From contig NZ_CAAAJC010000018.1 of NCBI RefSeq assembly GCF_900640175.1, positions 1 through 60,526 of the forward strand: 60,526 nt of DNA, written 5' to 3'. The notes under the pieces are model-generated. The model ran no database searches. It was not told the DNA's origin and was given only the letters and a program-made list of their open reading frames with translations. Shown piece after piece: positions 45,611-56,111 of this stretch. How positions within the stretch are numbered: position 1 is the first letter of the stretch; every line of letters begins with the position of its first letter. Source of the stretch: Legionella sp. W10-070 (GTDB taxonomy: Bacteria; Pseudomonadota; Gammaproteobacteria; Legionellales; Legionellaceae). A program made the position numbers and the translations under genes.

Positions 45611-46771
45611 TTAGGCAACAGCCGCTACAATCTTCTTCGCAGCATCAGTTAAACTATCTGCGGCGATGACATTTAATTCACTTCTGTTGAGGATATCAGC
45701 GCCTAACTGAGCATTATTGCCTTCAAGACGCACAACTACAGGCACCTTCACATCCACTTCCTTGACCGCCGCAATGATGCCGTCAGCAATCAGATCACAA
45801 CGGACGATACCGCCAAAAATATTAACCAGAATGCCCTTAACTTTTTCGTCAGACAGTATAATTTTAAATGCTTCACTAACGCGTTCTTTTGTCGCACCGC
45901 CGCCGACATCAAGGAAATTAGCAGGCTCGCCTCCATGTAACTTGATTACATCCATTGTTGCCATAGCAAGTCCTGCCCCATTGACCATACAGCCAATGCT
46001 TCCATCAAGCGGAATATAATTCAATTCCCAATCGGTAGCACGGTTTTCGCGTTCGTCTTCCTGGGTTGTATCACGCATGCTTTTTAGTTTGGGCTGTCGG
46101 TACAATGCGTTGCTATCAATATTTACCTTGCCATCCAGACAAAGCAGCTGACCGCTTGTATTGACAACCAGGGGATTTATTTCTAAAAGACTTAAATCAC
46201 ACTCGACAAACATTTTACCCAACGACAGCATCAGGCCGGTGAACTGTTTGACTTGCTCATCGGTCAAACCCAGTTTGAAACCAACCTCGCGACATTGGAA
46301 AGGCATGACACCAACCAGAGGATCTACCACCACCTTAAAAATCTTTTCCGGAGTTTCCTGCGCTACCTTTTCAATTTCAACACCGCCCTCGGTAGAAGCC
46401 ATAATAACAATACGCCGACTGGCCCTATCGACTACCGCCCCTAAATAAAGTTCGCGAGCAATATCGCAAGTTTCTTCAACCAATACCGCATTAACTGGCT
46501 GTCCTTTAGCATCTGTCTGATAAGTGACCAAACGGGTACCTAATAACGATTTGCTGATGGCTGCCAACTCGTCTTTGGTTGAAACCAGCTTAACCCCCCC
46601 TGCCTTGCCGCGTCCACCGGCATGAACCTGCGCCTTGACAACCCACTTTGGAGTAGTCAGCTGAGAAGCGACCTGCAGCGCATCCTCAACATTATAGGCA
46701 ACTTCTCCCTGGGGAACTGGTAATCCGTAGCTGGCGAATAATTGCTTAGCCTGGTATTCATGTAGATTCAT
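45611..46771 (-). CDS. sucC: Succinyl-CoA synthetase beta subunit (ADP-forming)
   Basis: The beta subunit provides the ATP-grasp nucleotide site and contacts succinate. At 386 residues it is close to E. coli (388). [20 protein letters not shown] opens the protein, [17 protein letters not shown] lies at about 43-59, LEINPLVV at about 197-204, [15 protein letters not shown] at about 258-272, and [14 protein letters not shown] and [11 protein letters not shown] further on, all classical. The sucB-sucC gap of 58 bases holds a hairpin that may lower sucCD expression relative to sucAB. Confidence 0.97.
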   Translation of the reverse strand: MNLHEYQAKQLFASYGLPVPQGEVAYNVEDALQVASQLTTPKWVVKAQVHAGGRGKAGGVKLVSTKDELAAISKSLLGTRLVTYQTDAKGQPVNAVLVEETCDIARELYLGAVVDRASRRIVIMASTEGGVEIEKVAQETPEKIFKVVVDPLVGVMPFQCREVGFKLGLTDEQVKQFTGLMLSLGKMFVECDLSLLEINPLVVNTSGQLLCLDGKVNIDSNALYRQPKLKSMRDTTQEDERENRATDWELNYIPLDGSIGCMVNGAGLAMATMDVIKLHGGEPANFLDVGGGATKERVSEAFKIILSDEKVKGILVNIFGGIVRCDLIADGIIAAVKEVDVKVPVVVRLEGNNAQLGADILNRSELNVIAADSLTDAAKKIVAAVA

Positions 46772-46791
46772 TATTTAGCACCTTAAAAAGC

Positions 46792-46812
46792 AAAACCCGA
46801 CAAGCGGGTTTT
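46792..46812 (-). terminator. Intercistronic Rho-independent terminator between sucB and sucC
   Basis: AAAACCCG (46792-46799) pairs with CGGGTTTT (46805-46812) around a 5-base loop. On the minus strand the stem is followed by GCTTTTTAAGG. Because sucC follows on the same strand, it should act as a partial terminator or an mRNA-stabilising 3' end for sucAB. The sucC RBS overlaps the tail region. Confidence 0.7.
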
Positions 46813-46829
46813 GTAGTTAACCCATTTAA

Positions 46830-48023
46830 TTAAATATTTAGTAACAGACGCGAAGGATCTTCGAGCAGTTCTTTAACACTTACTAAAAATTGTACAGATT
46901 CCTTGCCATCAATCAAACGATGATCATAAGATAATGCCACATACATCATGGGACGAATGACAATTTGTCCTTTTTCCACAATCGGCCTATCCTCAATCTT
47001 ATGCATTCCCAGGATACCCGTTTGCGGCGGATTGATAATTGGCGTTGCCAGCAGAGAGCCAAAAACGCCGCCATTGGTAATGGTAAAGGTTCCACCCTGC
47101 ATCTCTTCCATGGAAAGCTTGCCCTGTCTTGCACGGTTTGCAGAATCACCAATCGATTTTTCAATAGCCGCCATACTCATTTGATCAGCATCCCTTAACA
47201 CGGGAACAACCAATCCTCGCTCCGTAGAAACAGCGATTCCTATATCATAGTAACCATGATAGACAATATCCTGATCATCTATAGACGCGTTTACAGCCGG
47301 GAATCGCTTTAATGACTCAACCACCGCCTTGGTGAAAAAAGACATAAAGCCTAATTTGACACCATGCTTTTTCTCGAAGCCATCTTTATACTGCGCCCTT
47401 AAATCCATGATTGCTTTTAAGTTCACTTCATTAAAAGTCGTCAGCATTGCCGCATTATGCTGAGCCTGCACCAAACGCTCGGCAATTTTTGCTCTTAATC
47501 TTGTCATTGGCACACGACGCTCCTCACGCACACCCATAGGTGCCTGCAAGCCTTGCTTCTCTGGTGCCTGTTTTGATCTTTCACGGTTTGCCTCAATATA
47601 GGCGATAACATCTTCCTTGGTAATCCGGCCGTCTTTGCCCGATCCTGAAATCTGACCCGGTTGCAGGTCATTCTCAGCCAGCATGCGCCTTACAACTGGA
47701 CTGGTTGCCTTTTCCTCTTCCTGGCTTTGGGGCTGCTCTTTGACAGCTTCCTTTTCTACTTTAGCAGGAGCCTCAGTAACAGCCTCACCGGCTTCAATAC
47801 GTGCAAGAATTTGATTGGATTCAACCGTGTCGCCTTCCTTAAAGAGGATCTCCTTAAGAATCCCATCAGCAGGAGCTGGCACCTCAAGGACTACCTTATC
47901 TGTTTCCAGATCCAGCAAATTTTCATCACGACTGACTTTTTCACCAATTTTTTTATGCCAGGCGGCCACGGTAGCATCTGCCACTGATTCGGGTAAGGCA
48001 GGTACTTTAACTTCAATAGACAT
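46830..48023 (-). CDS. sucB: 2-oxoglutarate dehydrogenase E2 (dihydrolipoyl succinyltransferase)
   Basis: This E2 subunit forms the core of the oxoglutarate dehydrogenase complex and passes succinyl to CoA. The 397-residue protein has one lipoyl domain with the modified Lys43 in [10 protein letters not shown], an Ala/Pro/Glu-rich linker (about 80-105), a peripheral-subunit-binding domain ([24 protein letters not shown], about 110-140), and the catalytic domain ending [15 protein letters not shown] with the active-site His and Asp. sucA lies 28 bases upstream. The E3 subunit is not encoded here. Confidence 0.97.
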   Translation of the reverse strand: MSIEVKVPALPESVADATVAAWHKKIGEKVSRDENLLDLETDKVVLEVPAPADGILKEILFKEGDTVESNQILARIEAGEAVTEAPAKVEKEAVKEQPQSQEEEKATSPVVRRMLAENDLQPGQISGSGKDGRITKEDVIAYIEANRERSKQAPEKQGLQAPMGVREERRVPMTRLRAKIAERLVQAQHNAAMLTTFNEVNLKAIMDLRAQYKDGFEKKHGVKLGFMSFFTKAVVESLKRFPAVNASIDDQDIVYHGYYDIGIAVSTERGLVVPVLRDADQMSMAAIEKSIGDSANRARQGKLSMEEMQGGTFTITNGGVFGSLLATPIINPPQTGILGMHKIEDRPIVEKGQIVIRPMMYVALSYDHRLIDGKESVQFLVSVKELLEDPSRLLLNI

Positions 48024-48051
48024 GGTTATACCTTCTTTAATATATTATTTG

Positions 48052-50856
48052 TTAATCCAATAATGCCTGCTCGACTAATTCCTGCTGCTGCTGTGCATGT
48101 AATAAAGGACTGCCTACTGCAGGTGCTGCAGCAACTTCCCTTCCTGCATAGCTTAAAGTCTGCCCTGAGCGTAAACAATCCTTCATGTTGTGCTGGGAGG
48201 AGAACCACACGCCCTGGTTTTGCGGTTCCTCCTGACACCAGATAACTTCTTTAGCATGAGGGAATTTTTCAATTTCCTCCTTCAGCGCATCGATAGGGAA
48301 TGGATAGAGCTGTTCGATTCTTATGATAGCTACATGGCCTAAATTACTATCCCGCCGCTTTTGCAACAGATCATAATAAACTTTTCCGCAGCATAATACT
48401 ATTCTTGTTACCTTGGCTGCATCCAGCGTATCAATTTCAGGAATAACATTATGGAATTTCCCCGCTAACAAATCCTCAAGTGGTGAAACAGCCAGCTTAT
48501 GACGCAGCAAGCTTTTAGGTGTCATTACAATTAAGGGTTTGCGGAAAGGGCGTATCATTTGCCGGCGAAGCAAATGGAACATCTGCGCCGGCGTAGTTGG
48601 TGTACAAACCTGAATATTATGCTGGGCGCATAGCTGCATATAACGTTCCAGCCTTGCAGACGAATGCTCAGGCCCCTGGCCTTCATAACCATGCGGCAAC
48701 AACATTACCAAGCCGCAAAGACGGCCCCATTTCTGTTCGCCGGAGCTGATAAACTGATCAACAACAACCTGAGCACCATTTGCAAAATCACCGAACTGTG
48801 CTTCCCATAATACAAGGGAGGAGGGTTCAGATGCAGCAAAACCATATTCAAAAGCTAATACCGCTTCTTCTGATAAAACCGAATCAATCACAACAAACGA
48901 TTTGTTGGCGTTAGTAACGGTTTTTTCCAAAGGAATATAAGTCTCCCCACTATTGATATCATGCAAAACAGCATGTCGGTGGGCAAAAGTCCCTCGGCCA
49001 CTGTCCTGACCAGACAAACGAACCCCATAACCATCGTGCAGTAAACTGGCATAGGCCATCGTTTCCGCATATCCCCAATTCATGGGAATCTCTCCAGCAG
49101 TCATCTTTTCGCGTTCCGTCAGCAGCCGCTTGACAACCGGGTGAAGTTCAAAACCATCAGGCAAAGTATGCAGTTGCTTTGAAAGCAATAACAGGGTTTT
49201 CTTAGAAATCGTGGTATCGGCTTTATCCGTCCACTGGCCATTGTAATAGGGTGTCCAGTCACTGGATATTTTTCCCTCATAACCGCCCTGGACTACATTG
49301 ACAACAGCCTCACCCTTATCCAGCTTGTCACGGTAATCTTCTATTAACTGCTCAACCTCCTGCTTGCTTAATAAGCCTTTGGCAATTAATTGTTCGGCAT
49401 AAATCTCACGCAATGGACGCATGGATTTAATTTTTTTATACATTGCTGGCTGGGTAACCGAAGGTTCGTCTGCTTCATTATGTCCATGACGACGGTAGCA
49501 AACCAAATCAATGACTATATCGCGCTTGAATTTCATTCTAAACTCAAAGGCAATTTGGGTTGCAAAAACGACCGCTTCAGGGTCATCGCCGTTTACATGA
49601 ATGACCGGTGCCTGCACCATTTTTGCCACATCGGTACAATAGAGGGTGGAGCGTGAATCCAATGGATTGCTGGTAGTAAATCCAATTTGATTATTAATAA
49701 CAATATGGACAGTCCCGCCTGTGCAATAACCTCGAGCCTGGGAAAAATTAAATGTTTCCATTACCACGCCCTGACCCGCAAATGCCGCATCACCATGAAT
49801 TAATACCGGAACCACCTTCTCTTTTTTGTCCAAATCATGATGGCGACGCAAACGAGAACGCGCAGAGCCTTCAACTACCGGACCAATGATTTCCAAATGC
49901 GAAGGGTTAAAGGCTAAAGCCACATGGACAATGGCACCCTCCTGTGTCTTTAGGTTGGAGGAAAAGCCCATGTGATATTTTACATCACCAGAGCGTTCTG
50001 ATTTGGTTTTCCCCTCAAACTCCTCAAATAATTGGTTTGGCTCCTTGCCAAGAACGTTAACCAGTACGTTTAAGCGTCCCCGATGCGCCATGCCGACAAC
50101 CAGCTCTTTCACGCCGGATTGGCCACCCATTCTGATTAGTTCCTTCATCATGGGGATTAAAGCGTCCCCTCCCTCAAGAGAAAATCGTTTTTGGCCTACA
50201 AAACGGGTACCCAGGTAACGCTCGAGTCCATCAGCAGCAATCAGATCATTAAGGATTTCACGTTTTTTATCCGCATCAAAGTCAGCGCAACCACGTACCG
50301 GCTCTATTTTTTGCTGCAGCCATTCTGTTTCCCGATTATCAGAAATATGCATATACTCAATGCCTATGCTGCTGCAATAGGTGTCTCGAAGCGCTTTATA
50401 TATTTCACGTAAAGGCATTTGAGCACCATTGAAATACTTGCCGGCAAAAAATGACCTGTCCATGTCTGCTTCTGAAAGCTGATGATAACTTAACTCAAGA
50501 CTTGGCACATGAATACGTTCAGCCATTCCCAAAGGATCCAGCCTTGCAGCATGATGCCCATGAGAACGGTAGGCATTAATCAGATGAGCGACTTGATATT
50601 GTTTACTATCCTCAGAAGGTATGGCTGCAGTTTGTTTTTTTTCAGCATGCTGCAGGAAATAATCACGGATATCACGGTGCGAAATATCCTGGGTTCCATC
50701 GGTTTTTTTTGCAAGCTTATCAAAAGCGGCACGCCAATCTGCAGGCACAGAATCGGGATCTGCCAGATAATCTTCATATAGACCATCTACATAAGCCATG
50801 CTTCCACCTGATAAATAGGAAGAAGCCCATTGATTTTGCAGGTCGCTACTGCTCAT
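48052..50856 (-). CDS. sucA: 2-oxoglutarate dehydrogenase E1
   Basis: E1 is the thiamine-diphosphate enzyme that decarboxylates 2-oxoglutarate. I place the start at ATG 50856 (MSSSDLQNQWASSYLSG, 934 residues, E. coli 933) with GGAG upstream. The longer in-frame start at 50901 adds a non-conserved leader. YRSHGHHAARLDPLG lies at about 97-111, the substrate region MAHRGRLNVLVNVLGK follows, GDAAFAGQGVVMET is in the ThDP site, and YRRHGHNEADEPSVTQP carries the cofactor-contact residues. LLPHGYEGQGPEHSSAR lies in the C-terminal half. Complete. Confidence 0.98.
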   Translation of the reverse strand: MSSSDLQNQWASSYLSGGSMAYVDGLYEDYLADPDSVPADWRAAFDKLAKKTDGTQDISHRDIRDYFLQHAEKKQTAAIPSEDSKQYQVAHLINAYRSHGHHAARLDPLGMAERIHVPSLELSYHQLSEADMDRSFFAGKYFNGAQMPLREIYKALRDTYCSSIGIEYMHISDNRETEWLQQKIEPVRGCADFDADKKREILNDLIAADGLERYLGTRFVGQKRFSLEGGDALIPMMKELIRMGGQSGVKELVVGMAHRGRLNVLVNVLGKEPNQLFEEFEGKTKSERSGDVKYHMGFSSNLKTQEGAIVHVALAFNPSHLEIIGPVVEGSARSRLRRHHDLDKKEKVVPVLIHGDAAFAGQGVVMETFNFSQARGYCTGGTVHIVINNQIGFTTSNPLDSRSTLYCTDVAKMVQAPVIHVNGDDPEAVVFATQIAFEFRMKFKRDIVIDLVCYRRHGHNEADEPSVTQPAMYKKIKSMRPLREIYAEQLIAKGLLSKQEVEQLIEDYRDKLDKGEAVVNVVQGGYEGKISSDWTPYYNGQWTDKADTTISKKTLLLLSKQLHTLPDGFELHPVVKRLLTEREKMTAGEIPMNWGYAETMAYASLLHDGYGVRLSGQDSGRGTFAHRHAVLHDINSGETYIPLEKTVTNANKSFVVIDSVLSEEAVLAFEYGFAASEPSSLVLWEAQFGDFANGAQVVVDQFISSGEQKWGRLCGLVMLLPHGYEGQGPEHSSARLERYMQLCAQHNIQVCTPTTPAQMFHLLRRQMIRPFRKPLIVMTPKSLLRHKLAVSPLEDLLAGKFHNVIPEIDTLDAAKVTRIVLCCGKVYYDLLQKRRDSNLGHVAIIRIEQLYPFPIDALKEEIEKFPHAKEVIWCQEEPQNQGVWFSSQHNMKDCLRSGQTLSYAGREVAAAPAVGSPLLHAQQQQELVEQALLD

Positions 50857-50910
50857 AGTTATTTCTCCAAAGGGGTACACCTGGCATTGCCAGGGAAACA
50901 AGAAATGCTA

Positions 50911-51633
50911 TCAAGTTTCCTGAATCAGCATTTGCTTGCGAATTTCAGCAATTGCTTTAGTCGGATTGAGTCCCTTCGGGCAAACATTCGCACAATTCAT
51001 AATTGAGCGACAACGAAATACACTGAAAGGATCCTGTAGCTTATCCAAACGGTGCTGGGTCGCTGTATCCCGGCTGTCAGCTAAAAATCGCCGGGCCTGC
51101 AAAAGTCCTGCCGGGCCGACAAATTTGTCTGGGTTCCACCAGAATGAGGGACAGGAACTGGTACAGCATGCACATAAGATACATTCATACAGGCCATCCA
51201 GTTGCGCACGCTCTTCAGGTGATTGCAACCGCTCACGGGCGGGAGCCAAACTGTCATTTTGCAAATAAGGTTCGATGCGTTCATATTGTTGATAAAATTG
51301 AGTCAAATCAACCGCCAGATCACGTACTACAGGAAAGCCTGGCAGTGGGCGAATGACTATTTTCCCGGTTTTCAACTGGGAAAGAGAGGTCACGCAGGCT
51401 AAGCCATTGGTACCATTGATATTCATACCATCAGAACCACAAACCCCTTCACGGCATGAGCGCCTGAACGTTAATGTCACATCCTGCTCTGCTTTGAGGC
51501 GTTCAAGCAGGGTCAGCAGCATAGGGTCACTTTTGGCAGGAATGCTGATTTCATAATCCTGCATATAAGGTTTATCATCAACCTCAGGGTTGTATCGGTA
51601 AATAGACAGGCTTAGATTTCTATTATTAGCCAC
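50911..51633 (-). CDS. sdhB: Succinate dehydrogenase iron-sulfur subunit
   Basis: SdhB passes electrons from the FAD of SdhA to quinone. The 240-residue protein has the [2Fe-2S] cysteines in CREGVCGSDGMNI and GLACVTS (about 60-80), and the [4Fe-4S]/[3Fe-4S] ligands in CILCACCTSSCPSFWW (about 151-166) and CRSIMNCANVCPKGLNP (about 207-223). All eleven expected Cys positions appear present. It lies 12 bases downstream of sdhA and 54 bases upstream of sucA. Confidence 0.97.
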   Translation of the reverse strand: MANNRNLSLSIYRYNPEVDDKPYMQDYEISIPAKSDPMLLTLLERLKAEQDVTLTFRRSCREGVCGSDGMNINGTNGLACVTSLSQLKTGKIVIRPLPGFPVVRDLAVDLTQFYQQYERIEPYLQNDSLAPARERLQSPEERAQLDGLYECILCACCTSSCPSFWWNPDKFVGPAGLLQARRFLADSRDTATQHRLDKLQDPFSVFRCRSIMNCANVCPKGLNPTKAIAEIRKQMLIQET

Positions 51634-51645
51634 AGCATATCCTCT

Positions 51646-53421
51646 CTAGTAAACGCGTTCTTTAGGCTCAAACGCCTGAATATATTTAGGTGATGTATTC
51701 ACAGGGCGAAAATCAATAATATCACCTTGCTCAAAATACAATGTATGCTTAATCCAGTTTGCATCATCTCGCGCAGGATAATCTTCCCGACTATGCGCGC
51801 CGCGGCTTTCTGTACGGGTCAAGGCGGATCTGGCTGTCGCATAAGCCGTAGCCATTAAATTATCCAGTTCCAAGGCAGTGACCCTTTCCGTATTAAATAC
51901 TTTACTTTTATCACTTAACACCGCATTGCTCAAGCGCTCACGCAGTGCCTGCAGGCGATGCAATCCGGACTCCATTACCTCTCCTGTCCGGAATACACCA
52001 AAGTCTTCCTGCATGACACGCTGCATTTCTTCACGAATTACAGTAGGACTTTCGCCTTCGGTTGAATTTTCCCAGCGATAATAACGTGCTAAAGAAGCAT
52101 CAAGCTCATCTTCAGCAACATAAGGCATATCAGGCAATTGATTGGATTGCCACAATTCTTCCACATGAAGTCCCGCTGCGCGCCCAAACACTACCAGGTC
52201 AAGCAGGGAATTGCCCCCTAAACGGTTGGCACCGTGAACGGAAACACAGGCACACTCACCGACGGCATAAAGTCCCTCGACAACATGCTCTGCTCCCTCT
52301 TTTTTACTGAGCACCTGACCATGCATATTAGTAGGTATTCCTCCCATGCTGTAGTGGCAGGTTGGTACCACCGGGATAGGCTCTACAATCGGGTCAACTC
52401 CGGCAAACTTTAATGATAATTCACGAATGCCAGGCAGACGGGACTTAATTAAATCCGCGCCTAAATGATCCAGCTTTAATTTCACATAATCGACCCCTTT
52501 AGGGTCAAAACCTTTGCCCGCACGAATTTCTAACGCCATGGAACGTGCAACGACATCTCTTGACGCAAGGTCTTTCACCCGAGGCGCATAACGCTCCATA
52601 AAACGTTCGCCATCCTTGTTAATCAGATAGCCGCCCTCACCCCGGCAGCCTTCTGTTACAAGAACACCGGCGCCTGCAATCCCTGTGGGATGGAATTGCC
52701 ACATTTCCATGTCCTGCAGTGCCAAACCCGCACGTAAAGCCATACCAAAACCATCACCCGTATTAATATAGGCATTGGTGGTGGATTGATAAATACGGCC
52801 GGCTCCGCCAGTGGCCAAAATGCATACGCGGGATTGATAAAAGACAACCTCACCGGTTTCAATGCACATTGCGGTTACCCCCACAATACGCCCATGCGCA
52901 TCTTTCACCAAATCAAGCGCATACCATTCACTAAACACATGGGTCTTGGCTTTTAAATTTTGTTGGTACAGGGTATGAAGCAGCGCATGTCCGGTCCTGT
53001 CAGCCGCAGCACAGGTACGTGCGGCCTGTTCACCACCAAAATGCTTCGACTGGCCACCAAACTGGCGCTGGTAAATTCTGCCATTATCCATTCTTGAAAA
53101 AGGCAAGCCCATGTGTTCAAGCTCGTAAACGGCCTCCGGCCCGGTTTTACATAGATACTCAATACAATCCTGATCGCCGATATAATCAGCCCCTTTCACG
53201 GTATCATACATATGCCAGCGCCAATCATCTTCATCGGCATTGCCCAGTGCGGCAGTAATACCACCCTGCGCAGAAACGGTATGGGAACGCGTTGGGAACA
53301 CTTTGGATAATAACGCGACTTTTAAACCCGAATTGGCTAATTGCAGAGCCGCCCGCATGCCCGCACCACCCGCACCAATAATTACCGCATCAAACTCATA
53401 ACGTGCAATTGCCATACTCAT
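51646..53421 (-). CDS. sdhA: Succinate dehydrogenase flavoprotein subunit
   Basis: SdhA oxidises succinate at a covalently bound FAD. The start at ATG 53421 ([16 protein letters not shown], 591 residues, E. coli 588) forms an ATGA overlap with the sdhD stop. An upstream in-frame start at 53469 would lie inside sdhD and is rejected. The dinucleotide motif [13 protein letters not shown] lies at about 14-26, the flavin attachment His47 in [31 protein letters not shown] at mid-sequence, the catalytic Arg region [16 protein letters not shown], and [14 protein letters not shown] and [12 protein letters not shown] near the end. Confidence 0.97.
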   Translation of the reverse strand: MSMAIARYEFDAVIIGAGGAGMRAALQLANSGLKVALLSKVFPTRSHTVSAQGGITAALGNADEDDWRWHMYDTVKGADYIGDQDCIEYLCKTGPEAVYELEHMGLPFSRMDNGRIYQRQFGGQSKHFGGEQAARTCAAADRTGHALLHTLYQQNLKAKTHVFSEWYALDLVKDAHGRIVGVTAMCIETGEVVFYQSRVCILATGGAGRIYQSTTNAYINTGDGFGMALRAGLALQDMEMWQFHPTGIAGAGVLVTEGCRGEGGYLINKDGERFMERYAPRVKDLASRDVVARSMALEIRAGKGFDPKGVDYVKLKLDHLGADLIKSRLPGIRELSLKFAGVDPIVEPIPVVPTCHYSMGGIPTNMHGQVLSKKEGAEHVVEGLYAVGECACVSVHGANRLGGNSLLDLVVFGRAAGLHVEELWQSNQLPDMPYVAEDELDASLARYYRWENSTEGESPTVIREEMQRVMQEDFGVFRTGEVMESGLHRLQALRERLSNAVLSDKSKVFNTERVTALELDNLMATAYATARSALTRTESRGAHSREDYPARDDANWIKHTLYFEQGDIIDFRPVNTSPKYIQAFEPKERVY

Positions 53422-53765
53422 TGTCCCCACATAATCATTAAGCCCCAAACGAATTGACTCAACAGCCATAAAACAACCAGCATTTGCACAAACAGCCTTC
53501 GGCCTAAGCTTTTTATATAATCAGTTGTTACTGTCCAAATTCCGACCCAGGCATGTAAAGAAAGGGCAAATAAAGCCAGAAGACTGGCGATTTTAACAGC
53601 GACATGATGAAACAGGCTGTGCCATGTTACAAAATCCAAGTGCGGATGAAAAAACAGGTACCCCATCAGAGCTAATGCATAGATAGCCATGTAAACAGAA
53701 GTGACCCGTTGAATTAACCAATCCTTCAAGCCATTTCCGGTTAAACTTGTGACATTAGTTACCAT
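53418..53765 (-). CDS. sdhD: Succinate dehydrogenase membrane anchor subunit
   Basis: This 115-residue, three-TM anchor helps bind heme b and quinone. [20 protein letters not shown] at about 4-23 is the conserved N-terminal block (family 'G...W...R.sav'). [20 protein letters not shown] at about 69-88 contains the probable heme ligand His75 and the conserved Asp-Tyr that contacts quinone. It overlaps sdhC by 7 bases at the front and sdhA by 4 bases at the back. Confidence 0.93.
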   Translation of the reverse strand: MVTNVTSLTGNGLKDWLIQRVTSVYMAIYALALMGYLFFHPHLDFVTWHSLFHHVAVKIASLLALFALSLHAWVGIWTVTTDYIKSLGRRLFVQMLVVLWLLSQFVWGLMIMWGQ

Positions 53766-54139
53766 ATCCAGATTCCCAATAAAATTGTTAAAATAACTGT
53801 CAAACCGATAACAAATATCGCACTTCGCCGCCCCGCATCAAGCTCCTCCCCATAACCGACATCCATCAGTAAATGACGAATCCCTGCAAGGAGATGGTAA
53901 ACAAGCGCCGTGCCAAAAGCCCATAATACCAATTTATGAAAGGGACTGCTTAGGGTTTGCTGAAGCTCGGCAAAGGATTCATTACTCAAAAGTGACAAGC
54001 CGAGAAAATAAAGCATCGCGGGCATTAACAAAAAGAGAACGATGCCTGAGAGGCGATGTAAGATCGAGGCGATCGCCATGGGAGGAAATTTCATTGTTCC
54101 CAAATCCAGATTGATGGGTCTTTTTTGTTTCACTGTCAA
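53759..54139 (-). CDS. sdhC: Succinate dehydrogenase cytochrome b556 subunit
   Basis: This 126-residue, three-TM anchor has KQKRPINLDLGTMKFPPMAI at the N-terminus and ASILHRLSGIVLFLL at about 26-40 with the quinone-site Ser/Arg. HLLAGIRHLLMDVGYG lies at about 82-97 with the heme-ligand His. There is no ATG. The candidate starts are TTG 54139 and GTG 54133, with AAGGAAGAA just upstream of the TTG, so initiation is non-canonical either way. It is the first gene of the sdhCDAB-sucABCD series, with a promoter at 54164-54191. Confidence 0.93.
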   Translation of the reverse strand: MTVKQKRPINLDLGTMKFPPMAIASILHRLSGIVLFLLMPAMLYFLGLSLLSNESFAELQQTLSSPFHKLVLWAFGTALVYHLLAGIRHLLMDVGYGEELDAGRRSAIFVIGLTVILTILLGIWIW

Positions 54140-54163
54140 TTCTTCCTTAAGAGAAATATCGTA

Positions 54164-54191
54164 AATATAACATACCAGCGCATGTCCTCAA
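54164..54191 (-). promoter_or_regulatory. Promoter of the sdh-suc series
   Basis: On the minus strand TTGAGG (54186-54191, 4 of 6) is followed by a 16-base spacer and TATATT (54164-54169, 5 of 6). The start site would be near 54157, giving a leader of about 20 bases. Confidence 0.55.
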
Positions 54192-54495
54192 TCAAGTTTT
54201 TGGCTGCCGATGCAGCTGATTGTGTATCATTTGATGCCTGACTTCGTTAACCTGGGCTTGCCATTCGCCCTCACTAAAGCACAAAATGATAGGCAATCCT
54301 TCACTTTTCCTCTTCCGAAAACTGATTGAGGGTACATCCCAAATGATTATCCTAATAAAAAGCAGTTAAAGCTTGCTTGCTTCACTGTTTATAAATACTG
54401 TCCCAAAAACCCGCGCAGTATACCACTCCCTATTTTTGGCGCAAAGAGCACTTCGCCCCCACTCAGGAGTTTTTAGCGATTCAGGCATTCCCGTA

Positions 54496-54503
54496 CTATG
54501 CTT
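54496..54503 (+). promoter_or_regulatory. Possible RpoS-type -10 element of the EAL-HDOD gene
   Basis: CTATGCTT matches the RpoS -10 pattern CTAYRCTT at all eight positions. It sits 26 bases ahead of the start codon, with AGGATATAGGGA between. No sigma70 -35 is positioned for it. A short match, so tentative. Confidence 0.35.
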
Positions 54504-54529
54504 TTATCAAAGGATATAGGGAATTAACC

Positions 54530-55672
54530 ATGCTGATTAAACGATCTGTCTATAATCAACAATTAAAATGCACTGGTGTTGAAATCATTGCCAATAAGCA
54601 AGCCAAGGCGCATGAAGAGCTATTTGAACATTTTGCAACAATACAACGTAATACTGCAACTCATTTACCGTTGTTTATTCCTTATATGCTGAAATTCCTG
54701 GTGGAAAACCCTGATGCGCCTATTGAGCATCCCGTGATCATTAAACTCCATGCTGGCGATATTGACGTCCTATGCCCACGGACTGAACTGGAGAATTATG
54801 CGCACCCCGTAGCACTATTAATCAGTAATCCCCAACAATTGGCCTGGCTGAATTTTGCTGAATATATCGCACTAACTGAGCATCTCATGACTGCGGCCAA
54901 TGTCAGCAAGGTTGTCAAATACAGTCAGGACAGAGAGCGCAAAGTCATTGCCTATGACATTAGCAATACAGCAAGTTTTGAGCGCTGTAAGGCAATGAAA
55001 ATGGATTTTTATTGTGGCGACTTTCTGTTTCATCCCCAGGGGATGACGGAAAAAAATGACATTGCTTCCAGCCAAATCAATCTACTGGAATTGATTACTA
55101 CATTACAACAAGATACCAGTCTGGAGACTATCATTAACCTTATCCAGGCAGACCCGATGTTAAGCTATCAACTGTTAAAGGTAGCTAATGCCGTAGCTTT
55201 CTCCGGCTACCAGGATATTGAGTCTATTCAACAGGCCGTGGTAAGGCTGGGCATTTTAAATCTAAAAAACTGGGTTATGGCCTTGTCGATGACCAATATT
55301 TCCAACAAACCTCTGGAAATTGTTGAGTCAGGCTTGATTCGAGCGCAAATGGCGCAAAAACTGGCGGAAACACAACCGGAACTTTGCGCCCAAAGTGCTT
55401 ATACTATGGGACTACTTTCAGTTTTGGACAGCTTAATGGACAGTCCTCTTGAGGTATTAATTGAGCAGATCACCTTATCATCTGAAGTTAAGCTTGCCTT
55501 ACTTTCCCGTGAGGGGCCTCTTGGCAAAATACTCGATATTGTCATAGCCTATGAAGAAGGTCATTGGGAAAACCTGCAGGAAGATACTTACCTGGGTCTG
55601 GACCTGAGTCAAATCTATATTGATTGCCTTGAACAGGTATCCCTTGGCAAGCAGGCAATTCGTAAAAATTAA
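54530..55672 (+). CDS. Degenerate EAL plus HDOD signalling protein (YuxH-like)
   Basis: This 380-residue protein has an N-terminal half with the outline of an EAL domain: KRSVYNQQLKCTGVEII at about 4-20 (compare 'RQPI.d..l...G.ELL'), and AYDISNTASFERCKAMKMDF followed by YCGDFLFHP at about 146-174. It lacks the EAL/ELL and metal-binding residues, so it should not hydrolyse c-di-GMP. The C-terminal HDOD domain (about 183-375) starts INLLELITTLQQDTSLETII and includes ADPMLSYQLLKVANA and VVRLGILNLKNWVMALSM. YuxH-type proteins are regulators of unknown output. The RDD gene follows 12 bases downstream. Confidence 0.85.
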   Translation: MLIKRSVYNQQLKCTGVEIIANKQAKAHEELFEHFATIQRNTATHLPLFIPYMLKFLVENPDAPIEHPVIIKLHAGDIDVLCPRTELENYAHPVALLISNPQQLAWLNFAEYIALTEHLMTAANVSKVVKYSQDRERKVIAYDISNTASFERCKAMKMDFYCGDFLFHPQGMTEKNDIASSQINLLELITTLQQDTSLETIINLIQADPMLSYQLLKVANAVAFSGYQDIESIQQAVVRLGILNLKNWVMALSMTNISNKPLEIVESGLIRAQMAQKLAETQPELCAQSAYTMGLLSVLDSLMDSPLEVLIEQITLSSEVKLALLSREGPLGKILDIVIAYEEGHWENLQEDTYLGLDLSQIYIDCLEQVSLGKQAIRKN

Positions 55673-55684
55673 CTGAGATTTTTG

Positions 55685-56068
55685 ATGATTATCAAATACC
55701 TGGCGTCACAACTCTATGATAGCTTTATTATCGTTGCACTATTTTTTGCATTTACGGCTCTTTGCCTGATAGCAACACAGGGTCAGGCAATTCCTCCATC
55801 AACCAGATGGTATCAATTGGCTTTAATTACTATTGCTGCCAGTTATTATCTGTTTTCTATTATTCATGGCGGGCAAACTATTGGCATGCGCGCCTGGCGG
55901 CTGCAACTTCTCAGTGATACTCACACGCCAAACTGGCGGCAAGCACTAAGCCGCTTAATTCTGATTCTCCCAGCCCTGTTATGCGGCACCGCGAGGCTGA
56001 CCAACCCGCAGCGTTTGCTTTACCGGTGGACTGGTACACGCCTGACGGTACTTCCCAAGTCCGCTTGA
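55685..56068 (+). CDS. RDD-family membrane protein
   Basis: This 127-residue protein (ATG 55685, a TTG one codon earlier being less likely) opens with YLASQLYDSFIIVALFFAFT, where the RDD motif 'R..a...D' is partly degenerate (Gln-Leu-Tyr-Asp). Three hydrophobic segments lie at about 12-33, 46-66 and 96-112. The second family motif, GQTIGMRAWRLQLLSD, is at about 68-83. RDD proteins are small membrane proteins, some linked to ion transport, but most have no known role. It is probably in one transcript with the EAL-HDOD gene. Confidence 0.8.
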   Translation: MIIKYLASQLYDSFIIVALFFAFTALCLIATQGQAIPPSTRWYQLALITIAASYYLFSIIHGGQTIGMRAWRLQLLSDTHTPNWRQALSRLILILPALLCGTARLTNPQRLLYRWTGTRLTVLPKSA

Positions 56069-56111
56069 CATCATTTTACTCCTAAATAATAATGCCCGAA
56101 ATTTAATCACC

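Larger units (their letters stand above)
54140..54529. other. Divergent control region between sdhC and the EAL-HDOD gene
   Basis: These 390 bases hold no gene. In many proteobacteria gltA lies divergent to sdhC here, but it does not in this case. The region has the sdhC promoter at its left end and a possible stationary-phase -10 element close to the right-hand gene. The middle shows no clear repeat or terminator. Confidence 0.6.
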
